Below are positions 40,279 to 49,230 of a DNA stretch of 64,000 bases, piece by piece. The translations under genes and the position numbers were made by a program. Under the pieces are notes generated by a model, which had not been told where the DNA came from, made no database searches, and worked only from the letters and a program-made list of their open reading frames with translations. The stretch's first letter is position 1. Every line of letters starts with the position of its first letter. Source of the DNA: Ignavibacteriaceae bacterium (GTDB taxonomy: Bacteria; Bacteroidota; Ignavibacteria; Ignavibacteriales; Ignavibacteriaceae); assembly GCA_023229425.1 (NCBI GenBank), contig JALNZG010000008.1, positions 1-64,000 of the forward strand, in the 5' to 3' direction.

Positions 40279-43200
40279 TCATTCACTAACTTTTATCATC
40301 TCCTCTTCAACTTCACCTGCTGCAACATTGCTAACGGATTTTGTTTTTTCTGAGAAGTAGGAATAAATTCCCGGGATAACATACAACGTTAAGATCGTTG
40401 AAAAGATCAATCCGCCGATAACCGCGATTCCCATTGAAACTCTGCTTCCAGAACCCGCGCCAAGTGCAAGCGCAATTGGCAACGTACCGAGAATGGTGGA
40501 GAAACTCGTCATTAAAATCGGACGCAAGCGAAGCCGTGCAGCTTCTTTCACCGCATCAACAACATTTAATCCCTGAGCTTTTTTCTGATTTGCGAACTCA
40601 ACAATTAATATTCCGTTTTTCGTTACCAATCCGATCAACATAATTTGACCGATCTCGCTAAAAATATTTAACGTCTGATTGAAATACCAGAGCGAAAATG
40701 CAGCTCCCGCAATTGCTAAAGGAACCGTGAACATAATTATCAGCGGGTCGCGGAAACTTTCAAACTGCGCCGCAAGAATAAGATAGATCAAAACAAGCGC
40801 AAGCATAAAGGTGAATAATAAACTCGAAGAACTTTCGACAAAATCTTTTGAAGCGCCGTCTAACGCAGTAGAAAAACTTTCATCCAAAACATTCTTCGCA
40901 ATGTTATCCATCGCTTTAATCCCATCACCTATAGTTTTACCCGGTGCGAGACTTGCGGAAACAGTAGCGCTTACATAGCGGTTAAATCTGTACAACTGTG
41001 GCGGACTACTTCTTTCTTTTAACGTTACCAGGTTATCAAGTTGAATAGATTCGCCTCTGTTATTTCTTAAATGCAGTGATGTAAGGTCAACAGGTTTATT
41101 CCTATTTTCTTTTAAAACTTGACCGATAACAGAATATTGTTTCCCGTTCATAATAAAGAATCCAAAACGCTGCCCGCTATATGCAAGCTGAAGAGTCTGG
41201 GCGATATCCATTGCCGAGATGCCGAGTTCTCTCGCTTTCGTCCTGTTAATTTCTACTACAATTTCCGGTTTGTTAAATTTTAGATTTACATCAACATTTG
41301 CAAATGTTGGGTCTTCTTGAGCTTGCTCTAAAAACTTCGGCACAACTTCGCGGAGCTTTTCAAAGTTAGGAGCCTGAATAATATATTGAACCGGCAGACC
41401 GCTTCGCCTTGTTGAGATTGATTGGCTTTCAATAACAAATGAACGGGCATCGTTCATCTTCTTTGTAATTCCGGTTACCTGTTCTGCAATTTGACTTTGT
41501 GTTCTCTTTCTGTTAACAGCATCAGTTAATGTTAAACGGACAAACCCACTGTTGGCGGCACTTGAACCACCGCCACCTCCGGTAACGGAAACCATTGCAG
41601 CAGATTCCTTAACCGAATCTTGTAATACATTAACCATCCGGAGAATATATTTATCCATTGACTGGAAAGAAGTTCCTTCCGGCATTGTTGAACGTACTTG
41701 GAGTTCACCGCGGTCTTCAATGGGGGCAAGTTCGGATTGCAGATTAGAAGTAATGAAAAAAATCATAATTGCTGCAAATGCTATGATAACAAAAGCGAGC
41801 CATCGCTTTTCCATAAATGCATCAAGAGAATTTCGATAAGATTTATCTAACCAAACAAAGAATGGTTCGGTCTTTATGTAGAACCAACTGTGTTTTTCTT
41901 TTGTTTTTAAAATCCTTGAACTGAGCATCGGAGTTAATGTTAGAGCGACAAATGCCGAGATGAGAACTGAGCCGGCAATTACAACGCCGAATTCAACAAA
42001 AAGTCTTCCGGTAATTCCTTTTAAAAACATTATTGGCAGAAACACTGCGGCAAGCGTTACCGTAGTAGAAACTACGGCGAAGAAAATTTCGGCAGAACCT
42101 TTTGTACTTGCTTCAACCGGGTTCATTCCTTGTTCAACTTTTTTATAAATATTTTCGAGAACAACGATCGCGTCATCAACTACAATTCCAATGGCTAATA
42201 CTATTCCCAACAGCGTTAGTGTGTTGATAGAAAATTTTGCCAGGTACATAATAAAGAAAGCGCCGATAAGAGAAATTGGGATTGCGATAATAGGGATCAA
42301 TGTTGTACGCCAATCTCGTAAGAAGAGGAAGATAATCATGATAACGAGCGCAAAAGCCAAAATAATTGTTTCTTCCACTTCAGAAATAGAATTCCTAATA
42401 TATTTTGTTACATCAAACCCAATCCCAAGTTCAAGGTCTTCCGGCAAATCTTTTTTTAGTTGATCTAACCGTTTGTAAAACTCATCTGCTATCTGAATAA
42501 AGTTAGCGCCTGGCTGGGGAATGAGAACAATTCCTACCATCGGAATTCCATCACGGCGAAGAATTGATTTATCATTTTCAGGATAAAGTTGGGCGTTTCC
42601 AATATCTCTAAAACGAATAATACTGCTCGCTGATTCTTTGATGATGAGATCATTAAAATCATCCACGCTTGTTAATCGTCCAAGTGTTCTTACGGTTAAC
42701 TCGGTGTTTCTACCTTCAATGCTGCCGGAGGGAAGTTCAATGTTTTCTCTGTTTAACGCATTGCGCACGTCTATCGGTGTTATGTTATACGCGGCAAGTT
42801 TGGTTGGGTCCATCCACAAACGCATTGAAAATCTTTTTTCTCCCCAAATATTAATCTGGCTTACCCCCGGAATAGTTTGCAGCCTTTCTTTAAAAGTGTT
42901 CTGGGCAATGTTGGATAGATCAAGCAGAGTTCGTTTATCACTCTTTACACTTAGAAAAACAATTGGAACCGCATCAGCATCAGCTTTTTCAACAGTCGGT
43001 GGATCAACATCTTGCGGGAGGCGGGAGCGGGCAACAGAAACGCGGTCTCGCACATCATTAGCCGCTGTTTCAAGGTCACTGGAAATATCAAACTCAACGG
43101 TAATTTGACTTCTACCATCTCTGCTCACGGAAGTCAAAGAACGAATTCCCGCAATACCGTTTATTTGTTCTTCTAACGGCTCGGTAATTTGTGATTCAAT

Positions 43201-43374
43201 AATGTCTGCGTTGGCACCAACATAACTCGTTGAAACGGTAATGATCGGGGGATCAATGCTGGGATATTCGCGCACGCCCAAGTAGGTATAGCCGATAATT
43301 CCAAAAAGTAAAATTACAATTGACATTACAATTGCGAGAACCGGACGGCGAATGCTAAGTGAAGATAAACTCAT
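40279..43374 (-). CDS. RND efflux permease (HAE-1 type)
   Basis: This 1031-aa inner-membrane proton antiporter has the 12-span RND architecture: the N-terminal GVREYPSIDPPIITV, porter loops, GIVVDDAIVVLENI in span 4 with the conserved Asp-Asp pair, and IGLVTKNGILIVEFAN in the second half. It would pump hydrophobic compounds out together with the periplasmic adaptor and a TolC-like channel. The adaptor gene lies upstream on the same strand, but a transposase unit (43492-44128) separates the two. No TolC homologue is nearby. Confidence 0.95.
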   Translation of the reverse strand: MSLSSLSIRRPVLAIVMSIVILLFGIIGYTYLGVREYPSIDPPIITVSTSYVGANADIIESQITEPLEEQINGIAGIRSLTSVSRDGRSQITVEFDISSDLETAANDVRDRVSVARSRLPQDVDPPTVEKADADAVPIVFLSVKSDKRTLLDLSNIAQNTFKERLQTIPGVSQINIWGEKRFSMRLWMDPTKLAAYNITPIDVRNALNRENIELPSGSIEGRNTELTVRTLGRLTSVDDFNDLIIKESASSIIRFRDIGNAQLYPENDKSILRRDGIPMVGIVLIPQPGANFIQIADEFYKRLDQLKKDLPEDLELGIGFDVTKYIRNSISEVEETIILAFALVIMIIFLFLRDWRTTLIPIIAIPISLIGAFFIMYLAKFSINTLTLLGIVLAIGIVVDDAIVVLENIYKKVEQGMNPVEASTKGSAEIFFAVVSTTVTLAAVFLPIMFLKGITGRLFVEFGVVIAGSVLISAFVALTLTPMLSSRILKTKEKHSWFYIKTEPFFVWLDKSYRNSLDAFMEKRWLAFVIIAFAAIMIFFITSNLQSELAPIEDRGELQVRSTMPEGTSFQSMDKYILRMVNVLQDSVKESAAMVSVTGGGGGSSAANSGFVRLTLTDAVNRKRTQSQIAEQVTGITKKMNDARSFVIESQSISTRRSGLPVQYIIQAPNFEKLREVVPKFLEQAQEDPTFANVDVNLKFNKPEIVVEINRTKARELGISAMDIAQTLQLAYSGQRFGFFIMNGKQYSVIGQVLKENRNKPVDLTSLHLRNNRGESIQLDNLVTLKERSSPPQLYRFNRYVSATVSASLAPGKTIGDGIKAMDNIAKNVLDESFSTALDGASKDFVESSSSLLFTFMLALVLIYLILAAQFESFRDPLIIMFTVPLAIAGAAFSLWYFNQTLNIFSEIGQIMLIGLVTKNGILIVEFANQKKAQGLNVVDAVKEAARLRLRPILMTSFSTILGTLPIALALGAGSGSRVSMGIAVIGGLIFSTILTLYVIPGIYSYFSEKTKSVSNVAAGEVEEEMIKVSE

Positions 43375-43491
43375 GATGATTCTTTTTCCATACGTGCGCG
43401 TTAATTGATGTAGCTAATTTCGTTAAGTTATTTAATATTGGATTTTTAAGACATTGTATTGCTTATTGAAAAATAGTTCAAATTACATTCA

Positions 43492-43576
43492 GCTCTGAAA
43501 GAGCGAAATATGTCAACACAGGGCGTAGCCCTGTGAAAAGAGCAAAAGATAAAATCGAGCCCTGAAAGGGCGAAAT
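43492..43576. repeat. REP-like palindromes flanking the transposase, left set
   Basis: Three units are present: GCTCTGAAAGAGCGAAAT (43492-43509), CACAGGGCGTAGCCCTGTG (43517-43535) and GCCCTGAAAGGGCGAAAT (43559-43576). The first is an exact inverted copy of 44040-44057 and the last is related to 44111-44128. Confidence 0.85.
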
Positions 43577-43581
43577 ACAAT

Positions 43582-44034
43582 TCAGTCCCATACATACTTT
43601 TCATCATATTCCACTTTATTCTTTTTCAAGAATGCTCTGTATTCCTCCTGGAACGTTTTCTTCTTATGATGTTCTTTCTGATTTTCGATATATGTAATTA
43701 CTTTATCAATTTCAGAGGGATTTACTGAAAACGCTCCATACCCATTTTGCCAGTAAAAGTTCTTTAACTCTGTGCCTTTTGTTTTCATCCACTTTGATGA
43801 ATGTGATTTCACTTCTTCCAATAAATTCATCAAAGCAACTTTCTTTGACAGCATGCAAAGGATATGAATATGATCTGTGTATCCACCAATTTTTATTGGC
43901 TGGCATTCCATTTCTTTGCAGATGCCACCAAGATAACTGTATAATTCATCCTGCACAGGTTGATGAATTAGCGGTACTCTTTGTTTAGTACTGAATATGA
44001 TATGGATGTAATTTTTTACGAGTGATTGGCCCAT
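43582..44034 (-). CDS. REP-associated IS200-type transposase (Y1)
   Basis: This 150-aa transposase of the TnpA_REP/IS200 kind has the HUH motif DHIHIL (H55, H57) and the catalytic Tyr at Y115 in VITYIENQKEHH. QNGYGAFSVN is the usual conserved stretch. The length is normal for the family, so it looks functional. It lies between two symmetric sets of palindromes and interrupts an RND operon in the same orientation. REP-associated tyrosine transposases process such palindromes and are thought to spread them. It may have been inserted together with its palindromes. Confidence 0.93.
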   Translation of the reverse strand: MGQSLVKNYIHIIFSTKQRVPLIHQPVQDELYSYLGGICKEMECQPIKIGGYTDHIHILCMLSKKVALMNLLEEVKSHSSKWMKTKGTELKNFYWQNGYGAFSVNPSEIDKVITYIENQKEHHKKKTFQEEYRAFLKKNKVEYDEKYVWD

Positions 44035-44039
44035 AATTT

Positions 44040-44128
44040 ATTTCGCTCTTTCAGAGCTTTGGTGATTATTAATGTTTCTTTTCCCTAGGGCTAACGCCCT
44101 AGGTTGATGTATTTCGCCCCTTCGGGGC
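44040..44128. repeat. REP-like palindromes flanking the transposase, right set
   Basis: ATTTCGCTCTTTCAGAGC (44040-44057) is the exact inverse of the first left unit. CCTAGGGCTAACGCCCTAGG (44084-44103) and ATTTCGCCCCTTCGGGGC (44111-44128) complete the set, giving a mirrored layout around the transposase. Confidence 0.85.
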
Positions 44129-44164
44129 TTTCAAAAAGTGTTACGCTATAATTAATCGATATAT

Positions 44165-45232
44165 TTAATTTATCGCATTCAGTTTAACCGGAGCATTCGG
44201 CTTCAGTTGAATAATGCCTGAAACAATTACTGTATCGCCAACATTCAAGCCGTTTATAACTTGCACTTCGTTTTCGGTTCTGATATTTTGTGTTACAAGT
44301 TGCGGAACGGCTATTCCGTTTCTGTAAACAAAAACTTTTTCACCTTGCACATCGGGAACAATCGCTTCCGAAGGAACCATTATTGCATCTTTAATATCTT
44401 GAAGTACGATATTAATCTCAACATAGGCGCCGGGAGTAAGTTCTCTTCTATCATTGGGAATAATTGCACGCACTTGAACGGTTCTTGAACTTTGATCAAT
44501 CTTCGGCTCAACAGCGTAAATTTTGCCGAAATAAGTTTTTCCGGTTGAAGCGATCTTCACTAAAATTGTTTTTCCTTCTTTTACAATACCGAAATATTTT
44601 TGCGGAACGGAAAAATCTACTTTTACCGGGTTGATGTTTTGCAGAGTTGCAATTTTTGATGTTGGAGTAATATAACTTCCTTCGCTAACAGAGCGAAGAC
44701 CGATTACTCCGTCAAATGGCGCTCTGATTTCTGTTTTATCGAGTTGTGCTTTGGTGAACTCAACATCTGCTTCGGCGGAATGGAGTTCACTAAGTGTGTT
44801 GTCGTATTCCTGTTGACTTGTAAGACTTTTATTGAATAATTGTTTTACCCGATATTCTTTATCACGCGCCAAAGATTCTTTCGATTGGTTTTTCTTTAAC
44901 GTTGCTTGAAGTTCTGCATCATTGATCTTGATTAAAACCATTCCTTTTTTTATCTGCTGACCTTCTTTAAAAAGAATTTTGGTGATCTTGCCGGAAATTT
45001 CACTTCTCACTTCAACTTCTTCGTTACTGATGAATGTTCCGTTAGAAAAGATTTTATCCTGGATAAATTTTGTTTTTACAATTATCGCGTTCACTACAGT
45101 TTTTCTTTTAGGCGAACCGGGAGAATCTGCTTTCGCGTCTTTATTATTACTAAATTTTATTTTCGGTAGGATGAGGATAATTATTATTAACACAACTGCA
45201 GACCATGTAATAATTTTTTTCTTGTTGTTCAT
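44165..45232 (-). CDS. RND efflux periplasmic adaptor subunit
   Basis: This 355-aa membrane-fusion protein (from the ATG at 45232) has an N-terminal membrane anchor (about 7-25: ITWSAVVLIIIILILPKI). The chain then has a lipoyl half (NEEVEVRSEISGKITKILFKEGQQIKKGMVL), an alpha-helical hairpin, the second lipoyl half (IRAPFDGVIGLRSVSEGSY), and barrel domains, ending in the membrane-proximal part. It links the permease at 40279 to an outer-membrane channel. The ATG follows AAGG by 8 nt; a further 12 codons upstream are in frame and less likely. Confidence 0.93.
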   Translation of the reverse strand: MNNKKKIITWSAVVLIIIILILPKIKFSNNKDAKADSPGSPKRKTVVNAIIVKTKFIQDKIFSNGTFISNEEVEVRSEISGKITKILFKEGQQIKKGMVLIKINDAELQATLKKNQSKESLARDKEYRVKQLFNKSLTSQQEYDNTLSELHSAEADVEFTKAQLDKTEIRAPFDGVIGLRSVSEGSYITPTSKIATLQNINPVKVDFSVPQKYFGIVKEGKTILVKIASTGKTYFGKIYAVEPKIDQSSRTVQVRAIIPNDRRELTPGAYVEINIVLQDIKDAIMVPSEAIVPDVQGEKVFVYRNGIAVPQLVTQNIRTENEVQVINGLNVGDTVIVSGIIQLKPNAPVKLNAIN

Positions 45233-45396
45233 TTTGTAAACCTTAAATTTTCGAATACTAAATTCCAAATGATATTAACCGAAACAGAAGTACACATTTT
45301 TCTTAAAATTAACTGATGAAAAGTAAGAATATTTTGGGGATGGAAAAAGAAATGGGGAGGAAGAGGGAGAGAGTTTTTGGTACTACAATTAGGACG

Positions 45397-46398
45397 TTAG
45401 TTAAAAAATGGATTTGAACACTTATAAATTTTTCCTTCATTACCTACGACAAAAAGACTCTTGCTTTTTTGATTGTAGCAAATTGCATTTATTGAAGACA
45501 AATTACCTGATATAACTTTTTCCCAACTCATCCCTCCGTCGATTGACTTAATTAATTCGCCATTTAGTTTGCAACCATAACCAGTATTCTCAGTGAAGAA
45601 ATGTAATTTTGTATACCCATCTAAAGTTACTGAAGACGGAAAGAACCATGAATTTCCGCTATCTGTTGTTTTATATAATTTACCATCTAAATCAGAAACG
45701 TAACCTATTTTATTTGTAATGAAATAACACGACATATACGCTGGAGTTGTTTCTACAGATAATAAACTCCACTCTGAACCATTGTTCGTTGTTTTAATTA
45801 TATCACCAGACATATTTTCTCCGGTTCGTGCCAAAACTCCATAGCCTACATCTTTGCTTCCAAAACTTAATTCTGTGAATACTAAATATGGGTTTGGATA
45901 AGAATAGACTTCATCCCATTTCAATCCAGTATCAGATGATTTATAGATAAGATTACCCATAGTGCAAAAACATACATGTTCATCTATGATACAAATGTTC
46001 GAGATTCTATTTCCTAATGATAAATAACTAGTGTTCCACGTAACGCCACCATCGCTTGTTCTAGATATTCTACCAGCACTACCAACAGCTAAACCAATAT
46101 ACTTATCAAAAAATGCAATATCTGTAAAACTCGGTGATGGTGTTTCAATCGAATCTATTATAGACCAATTCTCTCCACTGTCGGTAGTTTTTAACATACA
46201 ACCAATTGCCCCAACTGCATATCCAGTTGTATCATCTACAAAAGTAATTCCTGTAAGAAGAAGAGAGGAGTTATCGTAAACTTTTATCCAATTATCTTTT
46301 ATAGGAGATTTTATTTCATTCAGGTTGTCCGAAACTAGATATTTACAACCATACCCGAGGATTGTGACGACAATTAATATTGTGTTTATATATCGCAT
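45397..46398 (-). CDS. YCF48-type propeller lipoprotein
   Basis: This 333-aa protein begins with a lipoprotein signal (ILGYGC, C18 as lipidation site). The remaining sequence is a series of YCF48/BNR blades: KTTDSGENWSI, RTSDGGVTWNTS, KSSDTGLKWDEV, KTTNNGSEWSLL, KTTDSGNSWFF and KSIDGGMSWEKV. These look like a seven-bladed propeller and resemble the sensor half of the kinase at 31024. The gene is isolated. A sequence similar to the attC-like hairpin near 38451 lies upstream (46461-46482), so it may be a cassette gene. Role unknown; perhaps a surface binding protein. Confidence 0.82.
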   Translation of the reverse strand: MRYINTILIVVTILGYGCKYLVSDNLNEIKSPIKDNWIKVYDNSSLLLTGITFVDDTTGYAVGAIGCMLKTTDSGENWSIIDSIETPSPSFTDIAFFDKYIGLAVGSAGRISRTSDGGVTWNTSYLSLGNRISNICIIDEHVCFCTMGNLIYKSSDTGLKWDEVYSYPNPYLVFTELSFGSKDVGYGVLARTGENMSGDIIKTTNNGSEWSLLSVETTPAYMSCYFITNKIGYVSDLDGKLYKTTDSGNSWFFPSSVTLDGYTKLHFFTENTGYGCKLNGELIKSIDGGMSWEKVISGNLSSINAICYNQKSKSLFVVGNEGKIYKCSNPFFN

Positions 46399-46741
46399 AT
46401 CTTTTTCATTTAGCTCGTAACTTTATCATTAGTGATCTATATAATCTGAATGAAATAAATGGAGAACGGTAACGCTAAGCCCAAATTATTTGTGCAAACC
46501 AACTTAGAAATGTTTGTGGAGATTAACAAGCAGTAATTAAAAATATTTTGGTAACAAAAAAAGAAGCTGGAATAATTAGGAATTGAGAATTAGGAATTAG
46601 GAATGAAATGATTGGTTGAATGGAATGTCTGACAACTATGAACTGACTAATGACTACTGACCATCTATTTGTAACAAACTGTTTTTTTCTGCAATTTAAA
46701 AACATTCTTTTATTAATCTTAGACTTTAACCGGAATTCTTG
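46399..46741. other. Gene-free stretch with repeat text
   Basis: No coding frame is supported. GGAGAACGGTAACGCTAAGC at 46461-46480 is similar to the attC-like site at 38451. AATTAGGAATT-type text at 46571-46608 is the same as that after the genes ending at 3928, 14676 and near 51000. The rest is AT-rich. Confidence 0.55.
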
Positions 46742-48634
46742 ATGAAATACTTAAAACTATTAGTCTTGTTTCTTTTCCTATGCTCTATTACAACCGCACA
46801 GACAACTTACTGGTGGAACGACGCCGTCTTTTATGAAATATTTGTAAGAAGTTTTTATGATGCTAACAGCGATGGAATTGGCGATTTCAAAGGATTAACT
46901 CAAAAACTCGATTACTTAAATGACGGAATAGATTCTTCAACCTCCGACCTTGGAGTTACAGCCATTTGGTTAATGCCGATAATGGAATCCCCAAGTTACC
47001 ACGGTTATAGCGTTGTTGATTATAAAAAGATTGAGCAAGACTATGGAACAAATCAAGATTTCAAAATTTTTCTCGATAGCGCACACGCGAGAGGAATAAA
47101 AGTTATAATTGATCTCGTTATCAATCATACGTCAAATCTCAACCCATGGTTTATCAACTCGAAAAGTGATCCGCATGTTGCGAATAGAGACTGGTACAGA
47201 TGGAGTACTACAAATCCGGGAGTGCTTGGACCCTGGGGACAAACGGTCTGGCATTCAGCAAACGGATATTATTATTATGGGCTTTTTAATAACGGTATGC
47301 CCGATCTAAATTTCTTCAACCAGGAAGTGAAAAATGAAGTTTCAAACATTGTTAAGTTTTGGTTAGATTCTGTTAAAGTTGATGGCTTCCGTCTTGATGC
47401 GGTTAAATATCTTTGTGAAGAAGGAAATATGATGGAGGACGCCCCATCTACTTTTCAGTATTTAAGAGAATTTAGAACATTAACAAAAAGCATTAATCCC
47501 TATGCTGTTTCTGTCGGTGAAGCATGGAGCTCGACTTCAAAAGTAATTCCATACGTTGACGGTACCGGTCTCGATTTTTGTTTTGAATTTGAACTCGCTA
47601 CTGATATTATTACCGCCGTAAAAAATGGAACACCTGCTACTTTAATAAGCCGGTTGAAATCTGCAATTCAACAAGGTTATCCTTTTTTGCAGTATGGAAC
47701 ATTTTTAACTAATCACGACCAACAGAGAATTTTTTCTCAGCTTGTGAACAATATCAATAAAGCAAAACTTGCTGCTTCAATCTTACTTACGATTCCTGGT
47801 ATTCCTTTCCTTTATTATGGCGAAGAAATCGGCATGACCAGCGCAAGCGATGATCCATCCAAAAGAACTCCAATGCAATGGACAAGCGGCGCTAATGCAG
47901 GCTTTACAACCGGAACTCCCTGGAAAACTATTCCTACTACTTATACTGATTACAATATTGAAAAAATGAGCGCTGACAGTTCATCACTTCTTAACTGGTA
48001 TAAAAAACTAATCCGCATAAGACTCAATAATCCGGCATTGACAAAAGGGAAGTACTACTATCTTTCATGCGCTAACACAAGCATCTATGTTTCCGCAAGA
48101 AATCTAACTTCCAGTAGCGATATAATAATTCCGGTTCATAACTTTTCCGGAAGTGTTATCAACAATCCAAATTTTTATAGGAATGACTTTACCGGTCTCC
48201 CGGTTGGGACGTATAAACTCGTAGATCTCATTACAAATATTGAAGCCGGACAGCTAACCATTGGAGGCAATGGAGCGATTAACTGTACTCCGAATATTTC
48301 AATTCCACCCTACGGTTCTGTGATACTTAAAGCCGATAAACTGACAGGAATGAATGACTATCAACTGTTTAACTCATTCAGACTTGAACAAAATTATCCG
48401 AATCCTTTTAACCCAAGTACAGTTATTAGTTATCAGTTATCTGGAAACAGTTTTGTAACGCTTAAAGTTTACGATGTGCTTGGGAATGAAGTTGCAGAAC
48501 TTGTAAATAACTGGTTGGAAGCCGGAACATATAGAGCTACATTCAACGCATCATCGCTTTCAAGCGGGATATATTTTTACAGTTTGATAACAGGCAGTTA
48601 TCATGAAATGAAAAAGATGATAGTGCTTAAATAG
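46742..48634 (+). CDS. Secreted GH13 alpha-amylase with T9SS sorting domain
   Basis: This 630-aa glycosidase has a signal peptide (about 1-20). The catalytic barrel carries the nucleophile D219 in DGFRLDAVKY, the acid E260 in SVGEAWS and the third Asp D326 in LTNHDQQR, plus DLVINHTS near 124-131. It would cut alpha-glucans or oligosaccharides. A beta-domain follows and the C terminus is the sorting domain (RLEQNYPNPFNPSTVISYQL to KKMIVLK), so the enzyme is T9SS-exported. ATG 46742 is chosen over the in-frame TTG just before. A QLS-type extra in the sorting domain (48428-48450) resembles the repeat text seen in other sorting domains here. Confidence 0.92.
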   Translation: MKYLKLLVLFLFLCSITTAQTTYWWNDAVFYEIFVRSFYDANSDGIGDFKGLTQKLDYLNDGIDSSTSDLGVTAIWLMPIMESPSYHGYSVVDYKKIEQDYGTNQDFKIFLDSAHARGIKVIIDLVINHTSNLNPWFINSKSDPHVANRDWYRWSTTNPGVLGPWGQTVWHSANGYYYYGLFNNGMPDLNFFNQEVKNEVSNIVKFWLDSVKVDGFRLDAVKYLCEEGNMMEDAPSTFQYLREFRTLTKSINPYAVSVGEAWSSTSKVIPYVDGTGLDFCFEFELATDIITAVKNGTPATLISRLKSAIQQGYPFLQYGTFLTNHDQQRIFSQLVNNINKAKLAASILLTIPGIPFLYYGEEIGMTSASDDPSKRTPMQWTSGANAGFTTGTPWKTIPTTYTDYNIEKMSADSSSLLNWYKKLIRIRLNNPALTKGKYYYLSCANTSIYVSARNLTSSSDIIIPVHNFSGSVINNPNFYRNDFTGLPVGTYKLVDLITNIEAGQLTIGGNGAINCTPNISIPPYGSVILKADKLTGMNDYQLFNSFRLEQNYPNPFNPSTVISYQLSGNSFVTLKVYDVLGNEVAELVNNWLEAGTYRATFNASSLSSGIYFYSLITGSYHEMKKMIVLK

Positions 48635-48690
48635 CGGAGGAGACGATATTCCATCTCTGAATTGTTTAAATACTTCAAGGAAAAGATTGG

Positions 48691-49182
48691 TCAATTAAGA
48701 CGAAAAACTTTAACACCTTCAGGATTTGATTCTCTAAGATACAAGTTTTTCAAACCGTTGGCTTCAAATTCTTTTTCATATTTCTCCCGGATTGGCGCTT
48801 CTTTAATCAATTCTTCTTCAATTTCCATTTTATCAAAATTTATTGATCCAACCTGGTTTTCCAAATCCCGGCTTGCTAATCTCTCGATTAAATCATCCCA
48901 GAATGATTCATTGTCATAATCATCTATGAAGTCAATCGCCGGGCTAGTCTCATCAAACTCACGAGTTGGGAAAAATTGTTGCAACTTTTTATCATACTCA
49001 ATCAACTCTTCACATCCCATTTTATTTGCATATGAATAAATTTTCTGTTCAAGTTTTGCATAAACATTAGTCATATCAGGAATTTCACTTTTATTTGAAT
49101 TCATGATCCATTCTGCAATCTCTATAAGATCTAAAAGAGCAATATATTCTTTCTTTGTAAAATCAATTTCCATTTTTCTCAT
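48691..49182 (-). CDS. Unknown acidic soluble protein
   Basis: This 163-aa, strongly acidic protein has no signal peptide or membrane segment. It looks mostly helical: KKEYIALLDLIEIAEWIMN, VYAKLEQKIYSYANKMG, DDLIERLASRDLENQ, then an acidic IEEELIKEAPIREKYEKEFE. I do not recognise a family. The start could be at 49182 or at the next ATG 49173, which has GGATGAG as a possible ribosome site. It lies 48 nt from the CNNM gene on the same strand, which suggests the same transcript. Confidence 0.6.
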   Translation of the reverse strand: MRKMEIDFTKKEYIALLDLIEIAEWIMNSNKSEIPDMTNVYAKLEQKIYSYANKMGCEELIEYDKKLQQFFPTREFDETSPAIDFIDDYDNESFWDDLIERLASRDLENQVGSINFDKMEIEEELIKEAPIREKYEKEFEANGLKNLYLRESNPEGVKVFRLN

Positions 49183-49230
49183 CCGTTAAAGTTATTAAAT
49201 TTAGCAATTAAGCGAGTTCATTTTTATAAT

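Noticed and set aside
40279..45232. Complete tripartite efflux operon
   Set aside because: Only adaptor and permease are present; no TolC-like outer-membrane channel gene is seen in the neighbourhood.
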